Of a stretch of 64,000 nucleotides of DNA, positions 33,002-41,819 are shown one piece after another. Numbering within the stretch: the first letter of the stretch is position 1; every line of letters starts with the position of its first letter. Source of the stretch: CALRWV02 sp943371965 (GTDB taxonomy: Bacteria; Bacteroidota; JABWAT01); NCBI GenBank assembly GCA_943371965.1, contig CALRWV020000005.1, positions 62,001 to 126,000 of the forward strand, read 5' to 3'. The notes under the pieces are model-generated. The model saw only the letters and a program-made list of their open reading frames with translations. It was not told where the DNA came from and ran no database searches. The translations under genes and the position numbers were made by a program.

Positions 33002-33577
33002 TCAACCTTTGATTTCTGTAATTGTGAAATCGTCAATCCAAAAAGTACCCGGTCTCAATACATTTAATTCAAACCTTAATTTCTGGAAATCTGAAGGAAT
33101 ATAAACGACGTATTCGAAATATTTCCAGTCATTGAAATCCTGATCGGATTTGATCAGTGATTTGACATTTCCAGTAAATGCCGAAACCGGTCCTGCAGAA
33201 ACATTGAATTGGCTTCCCTGATTTCTTATCCAGAATCCGAGTTTGTATTTAGCTCCCGGTGCTGCTTCAAACTCCTGTGCCAAGCCCGGTGACAATGAAC
33301 CACCGGTAGATGAACAGGACTTCACAGTTAATTTCAACGATTGTTTTCCTTCCCTGAAAATATCCCTGTCAGCGGCAATGGTGAATTTTCCATCCTTTAC
33401 TGTTTTTTCTGTATAACAAAGCCAATTTACCGGTAAACCCGAATCGGTAATTTCAAAACCGCCATTCATTCCGGCTCCCGAATCCTGTTTCATTTCACTC
33501 ATCTGATTGCATCCTGTTAGAAACAAAAGAGGCAGGAAGAGGGAGGCTATTATTTTTTTGAAGATTTCAGCGAACAT
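33002..33577 (-). CDS. Lipoprotein with carbohydrate-binding-like beta sandwich
   Basis: 191 residues. Lipobox LFLTGC puts the lipidated Cys at about residue 23. The mature part resembles a CBM4/9-like jelly roll: NGGFEI near the start, SLKLTVKSC, YKLGFWIRNQG, SAGPVSAF, then DFQKLRFELNV and GTFWIDDFTI, which is the common end of such domains. There are no catalytic residues. It is transcribed in the same direction as the upstream GH13 lipoprotein with a 205-base gap, so the two may act together on glucans at the cell surface (inferred). Confidence 0.75.
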   Translation of the reverse strand: MFAEIFKKIIASLFLPLLFLTGCNQMSEMKQDSGAGMNGGFEITDSGLPVNWLCYTEKTVKDGKFTIAADRDIFREGKQSLKLTVKSCSSTGGSLSPGLAQEFEAAPGAKYKLGFWIRNQGSQFNVSAGPVSAFTGNVKSLIKSDQDFNDWKYFEYVVYIPSDFQKLRFELNVLRPGTFWIDDFTITEIKG

Positions 33578-33782
33578 ATCATTTCCTTTCTATGTTTGGT
33601 ACAATGCAGGATCAGACAAATCAGATGCCAAAACAGAAATCATGTTTCCAATTGATTCTGTGATTCCCTTAGGGCAAAAAGGGTACAGAAATGTTAATGA
33701 AGTAATTTACAGAATTGTAAATCACAGGCCAAAGAAAGTGAAACTCTTCTGTCGGATCTTGAAGGAAAAATTACGGTTTAAG

Positions 33783-35138
33783 TTAAATTGTCTTTTTCAA
33801 TATCAGATATCCGTAACCACCCAAGAGAACGTTTAAGGTAGAAAGCGGTGTATTTGTTTTTGTATTTATCCACGATTCAGGGGAAACGGCAGAAACAATA
33901 TCAAATGACTTGGCAAAGTTTCTAGTGTTGACCAGAATCATAAATGTTTGGTTGTTGTAGGTTTTATCAAAAATGGCAACATCAGAAGTGGATCTGTTTG
34001 TTAGAGTTCCATATCTGAGAGCTTCGTTTTCATTGTACAGTTTCAAAATGGATTTATAAAAAGCCACCATACCGGGATTCTGGTTCCAGTTGATAGGTGT
34101 TTTTTCAAACAGATTCAAATGTACAGTTGAACCAACTTCCTGACCGTTGTAAAGCAGAGGAACTCCACCCATAAAAACTGAAAGAACCGAAGCTGCTTTT
34201 GCGCCTTCAAGGCCACCGAATAATTCAGGTGGCGTTTTTTCCCAAGAAGTTTTGTCGTGGTTTGTTGTGAATCTTAATTTCTGTGCATTGACGGGAAGTC
34301 CGCTATATTCCGAAGTATGTGTGGAAAAGATATTGTTGGCAGATTGTCCTGCAAAAACAGAAACCATGGCATCATAAAAATTCCACGAATAGTTCATTTG
34401 AAAACCTGATGAAAAATGTGTTTTACTTCCACCTTCAGCCAACCAAATCAGATTTTGTTTGGTCTTATTCACAGAATCAATTGCCTGTTTCCAAAAATTG
34501 TCGGGAACACCATCAGCATAATCACAGCGGAAACCATCAATATTGGCTGTTGTAACCCAGAATTTCATTGCAGTAATCATTTCCTGTCTCATGGTCTGAT
34601 TATTAAAATTCAGATCTGCAACATCTGCCCAATTTGTTCCTGGAGGAATGATGATATTTCCACCACCATCTTGAGAGTACCAATCTTTATGAGAGGTAAT
34701 CCATGCATTGTCCCATGCAGTGTGGTTGGCAACCCAATCGATAACAACTGCCAATCCGTGGTTGTGTGCTTCAGTTACGAGCGTTTTGAAATTATCAATG
34801 GTTCCGTATGTGGTGTTGGTTGAAAAATAATCTTTCACTGCATAAGGTGATCCGTAAGTTCCATTTTTCTTTACAACGCCAATAGGATGGATGGGCATCA
34901 GCCAGATTGTATTGGCGCCAAGTGCTTTTACAGAATCAAGCCTGTTGACAACACCCTGAAACGTTCCTTCACTGCTGAAATCGTGGGTGAAGATTTCGTA
35001 CATCACAATATCCTGGCTGTGGGTAAAGGTGACAGGATCATCTTCGAGCTGGACAGGTGAATCTTTTTTGCAGGAAAAAACTGTTACTGATAAAAGAAGG
35101 ATGCAAAGGAAATTTTTCATGGATGGCTTTCTGGACAT
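33783..35138 (-). CDS. GH13 alpha-amylase-family lipoprotein
   Basis: 451 residues; ATG 35138 or the ATG six codons later. Lipobox VTVFSC, Cys at about residue 23. The four GH13 regions are visible: region I VVIDWVANH (131-139), region II GFRCDYAD with nucleophile Asp206, region III WLAEGG with acid/base Glu235, and region IV TTNHD with Asp295. It should cut alpha-glucosidic bonds of starch- or glycogen-like glucans, at the cell surface. A short all-beta C-terminal domain ends the protein. Bacteroidetes SusG-like lipoproteins have the same plan, but no susC/D pair is adjacent. Confidence 0.93.
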   Translation of the reverse strand: MSRKPSMKNFLCILLLSVTVFSCKKDSPVQLEDDPVTFTHSQDIVMYEIFTHDFSSEGTFQGVVNRLDSVKALGANTIWLMPIHPIGVVKKNGTYGSPYAVKDYFSTNTTYGTIDNFKTLVTEAHNHGLAVVIDWVANHTAWDNAWITSHKDWYSQDGGGNIIIPPGTNWADVADLNFNNQTMRQEMITAMKFWVTTANIDGFRCDYADGVPDNFWKQAIDSVNKTKQNLIWLAEGGSKTHFSSGFQMNYSWNFYDAMVSVFAGQSANNIFSTHTSEYSGLPVNAQKLRFTTNHDKTSWEKTPPELFGGLEGAKAASVLSVFMGGVPLLYNGQEVGSTVHLNLFEKTPINWNQNPGMVAFYKSILKLYNENEALRYGTLTNRSTSDVAIFDKTYNNQTFMILVNTRNFAKSFDIVSAVSPESWINTKTNTPLSTLNVLLGGYGYLILKKTI

Positions 35139-35346
35139 TTTAATTGAAATTCGAATATTCTGTTGAGTTAAGCAATTTTGAATTTTATGATTGAAAATAT
35201 TAGTTACAAAAAACCAAACTCATCTCAATTTCACGAAATGTGAAATACTATTTATTAAATGCTATGAATTGAAAGATATTTGTGTTTCAAAAATATAGAT
35301 AATACCTTGTAATGCCCAAAGTAAAAAACCAATAAACAATTTGATC

Positions 35347-36915
35347 ATGAAAAAACAACCTATCAATTTCAAAAAATCAGCTTTTTCATTAATAATTTTT
35401 CTTTTCATTATTTCCTGTGCGACAGAAAAAAACAAACAATCTGATTCGTCTCAAAATCAAAAGTCAGGAATCGATACAAGTTCAAGTGTTGGAGAAAAAC
35501 AAGATGCGAACAATGCCCAATCTGATTCCGTAGATTTCTCCAAGTTGGATACTTTAATAAAAAATGATTTGAAAATATTGGACGAAAAGTATCCCTGGAT
35601 TCCATATTACGGGAAAATTGATAACAAACCGTTTTATATTTCTTCAAACCTAAAGATTGAATATTTTACTGAGCTTTTCAGCGGTCTTGTGAAATATGGT
35701 TTGATAAATAATTCATTATTGACTGTTTTGGATACTGTGTATGATAAAATATCAAATCCAGATTTGGTACTGAAAGACTGTTTTGAAATCAGTATCGGTT
35801 CAAAAGTCGGTTTATATAATTACCGGACACAGGAAATTCTGCAACCGCAGTTTGATTATATTCTGCCAAGTCAGGATAAAGTTTCAGAAATAGCTTATGG
35901 ATTTAAAAATGATGCATTTTACTCCATAAAGAATTCTGAAATGAATAAATTGATGCAGCAAAAAATTGATATTGCTCCAATACTTAAATCACTGAATTTT
36001 GATATTCTTTCAATAGGGCAAAGAATGATGTATAACAGCAATAATGTTTTTTATAAGGATGAAATTGAAAAGGGTATGGGAGTAGTAATAATTCCATCTT
36101 ATTTAACACAATTCCGTTTTTTTAAAGAAGTGGTATATTCAGATGTTATTATACCAAAGCAAAAAATTGAATCGACGTTCGGTACATCTGCCGCCAGTTT
36201 GAAAATATCTTTTTTGCAGCAAATTAAATCGAAAATAACCTCCTTTTTGGTTACTATTTATGAAGAGGGTATTGATGCAAGAGACTATGCGGTAACAACA
36301 CAAGACTTGATGATTTATAACAAAGATAAAGGAACCATTAATTCAATTGACCTTTGGTATCAAGGTGATGGCTCTTCAATTTGTGATAATTATAATTATA
36401 AATTTTTTGGAGATACATTAGTTGAAGTGTTTTCTATTCAACGGGGTTATAAGTTTGAAGATAACCTTTATGAGTTTGAACCAAGATATTTTTATTATCA
36501 AATTAAGGAGGATGGCAAAGTCCTCCAGCTTTTATCAAACAGACATTTTCCATTTACAAAATTTGTTTTTATAGATGATTCTTATTTTTATGGGTGTTAT
36601 GCATGGAATATGGATGATTCGGAACGAGATGATGATCATAATATGTGGCAGTCCGATCATTTGTCGTTGGAAGATTTGGATTTGATGCGAAATGAAATAT
36701 TTGCAGAATATGGATTAATATTTAAGTCAGATAAATGGAAAAAATATTTCTCAGAAAAATCATGGTACTCACCAAAATATGAAGATGTCAATGATAAATT
36801 AAGCCTTATTGACCGAACCAATCTTAAGGTGATTTTAAAACGTCAAGAACTTTTGAAAAAGAATGAACAAAAATATACACTCAAAAGACCGATAAGGTTT
36901 TATGAGGCAGGTTAA
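35347..36915 (+). CDS. YARHG-domain lipoprotein
   Basis: 522 residues from ATG 35347 (the frame opens at a TTG two codons earlier; no ribosome-binding site is seen). Lipobox LFIISC, Cys at about residue 18, then a Gln/Ser/Asp-rich linker. The long middle part, to about 420, is not recognised. The C-terminus (about 430-510) is a YARHG domain: LSLEDLDLMRNEIFAEYGLI, KSDKWKKYFSEKSWYSP and LSLIDRTNLKVI, a peptidoglycan-associated module of unknown mechanism. It overlaps the next gene by 14 bases. Confidence 0.85.
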   Translation: MKKQPINFKKSAFSLIIFLFIISCATEKNKQSDSSQNQKSGIDTSSSVGEKQDANNAQSDSVDFSKLDTLIKNDLKILDEKYPWIPYYGKIDNKPFYISSNLKIEYFTELFSGLVKYGLINNSLLTVLDTVYDKISNPDLVLKDCFEISIGSKVGLYNYRTQEILQPQFDYILPSQDKVSEIAYGFKNDAFYSIKNSEMNKLMQQKIDIAPILKSLNFDILSIGQRMMYNSNNVFYKDEIEKGMGVVIIPSYLTQFRFFKEVVYSDVIIPKQKIESTFGTSAASLKISFLQQIKSKITSFLVTIYEEGIDARDYAVTTQDLMIYNKDKGTINSIDLWYQGDGSSICDNYNYKFFGDTLVEVFSIQRGYKFEDNLYEFEPRYFYYQIKEDGKVLQLLSNRHFPFTKFVFIDDSYFYGCYAWNMDDSERDDDHNMWQSDHLSLEDLDLMRNEIFAEYGLIFKSDKWKKYFSEKSWYSPKYEDVNDKLSLIDRTNLKVILKRQELLKKNEQKYTLKRPIRFYEAG

Positions 36916-37513
36916 GTTATTCTATTATTTTATCGCTTTAATCATAGGCATTCTGATAATCATCAAATCGATCGATTATTTGAATCCTGATTTTACCAGA
37001 GGGTTTTTAAGTGGAAAAGAAAACATTTTTTCTTTTTATAAACCTTTTTTATATGCACATATCATTTTCGCACCTGTTGCTTTGATTTCCGGGCTTTTCC
37101 AATTTTCCTTTATCCGTTCAGGAATACATAAAATCATGGGCAAAATATATATCGTTTCGGTACTTTTTTTTGCAGCACCATCAGGTTTCGTTATGTCTTT
37201 TTATGCTATTGGCGGGATCAGTTCAGTTATCAATTTTTTTCTTTTATCATCACTTTGGTTTTTGTTTACATTCAAAGCTTATCAATTGATAAAAAATGGA
37301 AACAGTGTTGAACACAGGAAATTCATGACGCGCAGTTTTATTCTAACAAATTCAGCTGTCCTGTTGAGATTATTTTCTTACCTGAATAATCATTTTGGAT
37401 TCGTTGATGTTATTACAGGTTATAATATCATTGTCTGGATTAGTTGGTTGCCTATCTTAATTGCTTTTGAGTTGTTGAATACACTTAGATCAAATGTTTT
37501 AAGGAATGATTAG
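36902..37513 (+). CDS. DUF2306 membrane protein
   Basis: 203 residues with six or so membrane helices: FYYFIALIIGILIIIK, PFLYAHIIFAPVALISGLFQF, IYIVSVLFFAAPSGFVM, INFFLLSSLWFLFTF and two more. The DUF2306 signature is present: H-hairpin IHKIMGKIYI, and HRKFMTRSFILTNSAVLLRL near residue 140. Family function is unknown. It overlaps the YARHG gene by 14 bases and so is probably co-translated. A small repeat hairpin follows the stop. Confidence 0.88.
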   Translation: MRQVKLFYYFIALIIGILIIIKSIDYLNPDFTRGFLSGKENIFSFYKPFLYAHIIFAPVALISGLFQFSFIRSGIHKIMGKIYIVSVLFFAAPSGFVMSFYAIGGISSVINFFLLSSLWFLFTFKAYQLIKNGNSVEHRKFMTRSFILTNSAVLLRLFSYLNNHFGFVDVITGYNIIVWISWLPILIAFELLNTLRSNVLRND

Positions 37514-37520
37514 GAGAAGA

Positions 37521-37554
37521 ACCCTCACCTTAATCCTCTCCTAAAGGGAGAGGA
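37521..37554. repeat. CCCTCACC...GGGAGAGG intergenic repeat hairpin
   Basis: ACCCTCACCTTAA then TCCTCTCC (37534-37541) pairing with GGAGAGGA (37547-37554). This CCCTCACC...CTCTCC..GGGAGAGG pattern is a common dispersed repeat in bacterial genomes. It lies between the convergent DUF2306 and hutU genes and may act as a transcription barrier; there is no T-run. Confidence 0.5.
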
Positions 37555-37591
37555 CACAATACATTAATCGATACTCATTAATCATTACAAA

Positions 37592-39238
37592 TTACTTGTC
37601 CCACATCGGAATTATCACGCCTTTTTCCTTCGCCACTTTTTCAGCAATTTCATAACCCGCATCCACATGTCGGATGACGCCCATGCCGGGGTCGCTTGTT
37701 AGAACACGTTGAAGTCTGTCGGCCATCATTGGAGTTCCATCAGCAACCACCACCATTCCAGCGTGAAGTGAATATCCCATTCCAACTCCGCCACCGTGGT
37801 GAAAACTTACCCAGGATGCACCGGAAGCTGTGTTGATCAGAGCATTTAAAATCGCCCAATCTGCAATGGCATCCGAACCGTCTTTCATGGCTTCGGTTTC
37901 GCGGTTGGGTGATGCAACTGAACCGCAATCCAAATGATCACGTCCAATCACAATCGGCGCTTTCACTTTTCCGGTTCTAACCAGTTCGTTGAATACCAGT
38001 CCCATTTTTGCACGGTCGCCGTAACCCAACCAGCAGATACGGGCAGGAAGTCCCTGAAAATGTACTTTTTTCTGCGCCATCCGAATCCATCTTTCCAATG
38101 ATTTGTTTTCAGGGAAAGTTGCCAGAACAGCTTCATCGGTAATCCGCAAATCTTCTTCATCACCGCTCAACACCGCCCAACGGAACGGCCCCTTACCTTC
38201 GCAGAACAACGGACGGATATATTCAGGAACAAATCCCTTGATATCAAAAGCATTTGCAACTCCGGCTTTCACCGCCTGTGCCCGGATGTTGTTTCCATAA
38301 TCAAAAGTGATGGCACCGAGTTTTTTCATATCCAGCATAGCCTGAACATGAACACCCATTGCATGAATGGATTTTTGGATATAACTGTTAGAGTCAGATT
38401 TCCTGAGTTCAAGAGCAGTTTCAAAACTCATTCCATTTGGAATGTATCCGTTGAGTTCATCATGTGCAGAAGTTTGGTCGGTGAGAATATCTGGAATAAT
38501 ATTCCGTTTCAGCAGTTCAGGTAAAATGTCGGCAGCATTTCCCACCAATCCAACAGAAAGGTTCTGTCCTTTTTCCTTTGCAGAAAAAACAAGTGACAGT
38601 GCTTCATCCAACGAATAGGAAATTTTATCGATATAACCGGAATCCATTCTTTTTAGGATTCGGGTTGCATCCACATCAATTCCGAGAAATGTTGCATCGT
38701 TCATGGTTGCAGCCAGAGGTTGAGCGCCACCCATTCCTCCAAGTCCGGCTGTCAGAACCCATTTTCCTTTCAATGATCCTTTGAAATGCTGATTGGCACA
38801 TTCTGCGAAAGTCTCATAAGTTCCCTGGAGAATTCCCTGTGTACCAATGTAAATCCATGAACCGGCAGTCATCTGCCCGTACATGATCAACCCCTTTTTT
38901 TCCAGCTCATTGAAGGTGTTCCAATTTGCCCAATTACCTACCAAGTTGGAATTTGCAATCAGAACGCGGGGTGAATATTCATGCGTTTTGAAAATGCCGA
39001 CCGGCTTTCCGGACTGTACCAAAAGTGTTTCATCATTTTCAAGATTCTGCAGTGATTTTACAATGGCGTGATAGCTTTCCCAATTCCGTGCGGCTTTTCC
39101 CGTTCCGCCGTAAACAACCAAATCTTCGGGCCGTTCGGCAACTTCGGGGTCAAGATTATTCATCAGCATTCTTAAAGCAGCTTCCTGCTGCCATCCTTTG
39201 CACGAAATCTGGTTTCCACGTGGTGAGCGTATGATCAT
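37592..39238 (-). CDS. hutU: Urocanate hydratase
   Basis: 548 residues, the normal HutU length (550-560). It converts urocanate to imidazolonepropionate in histidine breakdown, using tightly bound NAD+ as electrophile. Diagnostic segments: RSPRGNQISCKGWQQEAALRM, YGGTGKAARNW, MYGQMTAGSWIYIG, LTAGLGGMGGAQPLA (NAD-binding), GIDVDA, FEGKGPFRW-like CEGKGPFRWA, and YGDRAKMG near the end. No hutH, hutI or hutG is found in the window, so the rest of the pathway must be elsewhere. It is monocistronic, leftward, divergent from a lipoprotein operon with a 115-base gap. Confidence 0.97.
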   Translation of the reverse strand: MIIRSPRGNQISCKGWQQEAALRMLMNNLDPEVAERPEDLVVYGGTGKAARNWESYHAIVKSLQNLENDETLLVQSGKPVGIFKTHEYSPRVLIANSNLVGNWANWNTFNELEKKGLIMYGQMTAGSWIYIGTQGILQGTYETFAECANQHFKGSLKGKWVLTAGLGGMGGAQPLAATMNDATFLGIDVDATRILKRMDSGYIDKISYSLDEALSLVFSAKEKGQNLSVGLVGNAADILPELLKRNIIPDILTDQTSAHDELNGYIPNGMSFETALELRKSDSNSYIQKSIHAMGVHVQAMLDMKKLGAITFDYGNNIRAQAVKAGVANAFDIKGFVPEYIRPLFCEGKGPFRWAVLSGDEEDLRITDEAVLATFPENKSLERWIRMAQKKVHFQGLPARICWLGYGDRAKMGLVFNELVRTGKVKAPIVIGRDHLDCGSVASPNRETEAMKDGSDAIADWAILNALINTASGASWVSFHHGGGVGMGYSLHAGMVVVADGTPMMADRLQRVLTSDPGMGVIRHVDAGYEIAEKVAKEKGVIIPMWDK

Positions 39239-39277
39239 GGTTTTGTTTCCTTTTCTGTGGTTTTATTCAAAAATAAC

Positions 39278-39308
39278 TTGTGCATGCGAATTTTAAAATT
39301 TAATTTTA
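39278..39308 (+). promoter_or_regulatory. TTG-N20-TAATTTTA promoter of the lipoprotein/M48 operon
   Basis: TTG at 39278-39280 and TAATTTTA at 39301-39308, separated by 20 bases, the same spacing as in front of cmk. It lies 46 bases before the ATG at 39354. Confidence 0.4.
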
Positions 39309-39353
39309 CCTTAGTCATAAGAAAACATATCCCGATAAATAAAGGTCATCTTT

Positions 39354-40088
39354 ATGAACTTTTCCACAAACAACAGACTTTCTTCTCTAATTCTTTTCAT
39401 TGTACTGATTTGGGTAATTGGCTGTACACCCACTTTCAATGCAAGTCATCCTGATGCTGCAGCCAAAATCAAAACCTATAAAAAATATTTGCTGCTCAAT
39501 CCTGATGTCGAAATTTATGAACTCTCCGTTGGCGGTATTACTACGTTAAAGCCTGAATGGACTGAAAATGGCAAACAGAATGCGAAGATATCACTAACCA
39601 ATTACTTTAAAGACAAACTTAAGCTGGATATCATTCAATATGACTCCACAAAAACAGGGGAACTTGATAAGGATAATCTGACCATTTTCAAAAGGGTAAG
39701 TAAAGATGTGAATATGCTTGTGATTAATCCTGATGACCCATTGTTTACCTTTAAAAAGAAAAATTTTATTTATTCAATCGGCAGTGTGAAATCCCTGCTT
39801 GAAGCTTACGGGGCAGATGGACTTATCTTGGTTAATGGTTATGATGAAATTTCAACTTCGGGCCGTATTGCTGCTCAGACTGCGGCAGTAATATTGGGAT
39901 CATTAGCCAATGTACAGGTTACCGTTCAAGGTGGAGCTACTTATTATAATATTGCAGTTGTTGATGACAATGGATTTGTTGCATGGTATTCTGCAATGGG
40001 TGAGAGAGGTGGAAAAGATCTGAGGAAACTTTCAGATGTCAGTTCAATTACAGAATCAATGCTGAAAAAATCTCCCCTGAAGAAATAA
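39354..40088 (+). CDS. Unknown lipoprotein, first gene of an M48 protease operon
   Basis: 244 residues. The signal peptide ends in lipobox WVIGC, Cys at about residue 23. The mature protein has alternating alpha/beta structure with KYLLLNPDVEIYELSVGG and ALNG-like LLEAYGADGLILVNGYDEIS, then a long helix IAAQTAAVILG. It weakly resembles CsgG/TolB-N-type or DUF799-type lipoproteins but has no firm family. The M48 protease gene begins three bases after its stop, so they share a transcript. Its likely site is the inner face of the outer membrane. Confidence 0.75.
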   Translation: MNFSTNNRLSSLILFIVLIWVIGCTPTFNASHPDAAAKIKTYKKYLLLNPDVEIYELSVGGITTLKPEWTENGKQNAKISLTNYFKDKLKLDIIQYDSTKTGELDKDNLTIFKRVSKDVNMLVINPDDPLFTFKKKNFIYSIGSVKSLLEAYGADGLILVNGYDEISTSGRIAAQTAAVILGSLANVQVTVQGGATYYNIAVVDDNGFVAWYSAMGERGGKDLRKLSDVSSITESMLKKSPLKK

Positions 40089-40091
40089 TCC

Positions 40092-41243
40092 ATGAAACTG
40101 AAACTGGTATTTTCTCTGCTGTTTGTGTTTATGGGAATATTGAATTCCCATTCTCAGATCATGCGTGACGAAGAAAAAATGATCTTCAAGCAGTCAAATG
40201 AAGAATCTGACAATATTGACCGTTCAGATATGATCATTGGTGATACTCTGGTTAATGCCTATCTTGACTCTCTTTTGATCAAACTTGCTGGAAGGAAGCA
40301 GGTTGAGAAATTCCATTTAAAGGCAAGGGTAATAAAGAATCCGGTATTCAATGCATTTGCCTATCCGAACGGTCGGATATTTATTCATTCCGGGTTGTTT
40401 TGTCAGATAGACAATGAAGCCCAACTCGCAACCCTGCTTTCTCATGAATTAACCCACGTTACGAATAAACACGCATTGAAACAGTTGGATAATCTTTCCG
40501 GAAAAGCTAATGCGCTTGGTGTTTTTGGTGCTTTGACTGTTGGTGGAGGAATAGTGGGCGGGTTAGCCAATATAGCCGGAGTATTGGGAACAAGGCTTTC
40601 GCTATATGGTTATGCCCAGAATCTGGAAACTGAAGCCGATACTGCAGGTTTGAGATTGATGTTGAGTGCCGGTTATTCATCTGAAGAGTCATTGAAACTC
40701 TTCAGTCATTTAATGGAAGACATTAAATTTGAAAAAATTCAAGAACCTTATTTTTACAGCACACATCCGAGAGTTAAGGAAAGACTTGAAACTTACACCA
40801 AACTGTTGAATACAAAATACAAAACCTGTACAGGTGGAGTAACCAATCAGGAGCAGTTTGAAAAAACAGTAATCAGGATATTGGTCGTCAATACCGATTT
40901 ATCAATAGCTGCCGGAAGATTCTCATTTGGGCAAAGATTATCAGACAAAATGGTAAGACTAGATTCATTATCATCTTGGGGTTGGTATTTTAAGGGTGAA
41001 GTTATAAGAAAAAAGACCTCGGATCCTGACTCGCTAAGGACTGCGGAATTATATTTCAGCAAATCAATTGCAAGTGACTCCACTTTTGCCCCAGGCTTCA
41101 AACAATTGGGTTTGATCAGTTATAAGAGAAAAGATTTCGGCAAGTCAGATTTTTACTTTGAAAAATATCTTGCACTTGCACCTGAAAGCAAAGATAAAAA
41201 ATTTATTGAATCATATATCCGGAAAAACAGGAGTTCTGAATGA
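40092..41243 (+). CDS. Periplasmic M48 metalloprotease with TPR end (BepA-like)
   Basis: 383 residues. Signal peptide to about residue 21. The M48 domain (about 35-240) has HELTH (residues 118-122; two zinc His and the catalytic Glu) and ETEADTAGLRLM, whose Glu is the third zinc ligand. A Gly-rich hydrophobic helix (LGVFGALTVGGGIVGGL) lies between them. Residues ~245-383 form TPR-like helices (LYFSKSIASDSTFAPGFKQLGLISY). The plan matches BepA/LoiP envelope proteases, which degrade or help assemble outer-membrane proteins. It sits in an operon with lipoproteins on both sides; its stop overlaps the next start (ATGA). Confidence 0.92.
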   Translation: MKLKLVFSLLFVFMGILNSHSQIMRDEEKMIFKQSNEESDNIDRSDMIIGDTLVNAYLDSLLIKLAGRKQVEKFHLKARVIKNPVFNAFAYPNGRIFIHSGLFCQIDNEAQLATLLSHELTHVTNKHALKQLDNLSGKANALGVFGALTVGGGIVGGLANIAGVLGTRLSLYGYAQNLETEADTAGLRLMLSAGYSSEESLKLFSHLMEDIKFEKIQEPYFYSTHPRVKERLETYTKLLNTKYKTCTGGVTNQEQFEKTVIRILVVNTDLSIAAGRFSFGQRLSDKMVRLDSLSSWGWYFKGEVIRKKTSDPDSLRTAELYFSKSIASDSTFAPGFKQLGLISYKRKDFGKSDFYFEKYLALAPESKDKKFIESYIRKNRSSE

Positions 41244-41800
41244 AAATATCCAACAGCATTAAAAATATTTTTCTTCTTGGGTTGTTTCTCAGTCTGGTTT
41301 CATGTTCGGCATGGAAAGAGGCTGAATTGTCATACTCGAATTCAAAATTCGGGTACACCGTCAGCCTTCCAAAAAACTGGATGAGGTACCAGATGGAATC
41401 AAATCCTATTACGATTTCGTTTGATGGACCCCATCTTGAAAAGATTGATATAAGTGTTTATGGAAATGTTCTTAAATTCAAGCATACCAAAAAACAATTG
41501 AATCTTGAAATGCTTCCAGAAGAACTTGCAGAATTGGTTGAGGATGATTATAAGCTGAATCCTGCATTCACCAATTTTGAACTGATTGAAATTGAGCCAT
41601 ACAGCAACGGTACGCATGACGGTTTCAGATTGACATTCAAAAACAGGGCAATAGATGGATATAAAATGCAAAATATTGTTACTGGATTTATGATCAAAAA
41701 AAGTCTTTATCTTTTAACATATAATGCGTCGGAAGTTTATTATTATGAACAGAATATTCAAGCCTATCAAGAAGCTGTGAAATCATTTAAGGTAAAATAG
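41240..41800 (+). CDS. PsbP/DUF1795-like lipoprotein
   Basis: 186 residues. Lipobox SLVSC, Cys at about residue 22. The mature protein starts with a short linker and then shows the PsbP/Mog1-like pattern: SKFGYTVSLPKNWMRY, KIDISVYGNV, a middle amphipathic helix, GFRLTFKNRAIDGYKM, KSLYLLTYNAS and a closing helix (NIQAYQEAVKSFKV). Such domains read as general secreted adaptor folds; no activity is known. It overlaps the M48 gene by four bases, third gene of the operon. It is convergent with the propeller kinase, with only 19 bases between stops. Confidence 0.8.
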   Translation: MKISNSIKNIFLLGLFLSLVSCSAWKEAELSYSNSKFGYTVSLPKNWMRYQMESNPITISFDGPHLEKIDISVYGNVLKFKHTKKQLNLEMLPEELAELVEDDYKLNPAFTNFELIEIEPYSNGTHDGFRLTFKNRAIDGYKMQNIVTGFMIKKSLYLLTYNASEVYYYEQNIQAYQEAVKSFKVK

Positions 41801-41819
41801 TGTTGAGTTGAGTCTATAA

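Noticed and set aside
33507..33836. 109-codon plus-strand frame between the two minus-strand lipoprotein genes
   Set aside because: It overlaps the start of one and the end of the other; the hydrophilic composition matches no family and no ribosome-binding site precedes it.
37592..39238. Histidine-utilisation operon around hutU
   Set aside because: Neighbours are a DUF2306 protein and an unrelated lipoprotein operon; hutU stands alone here.
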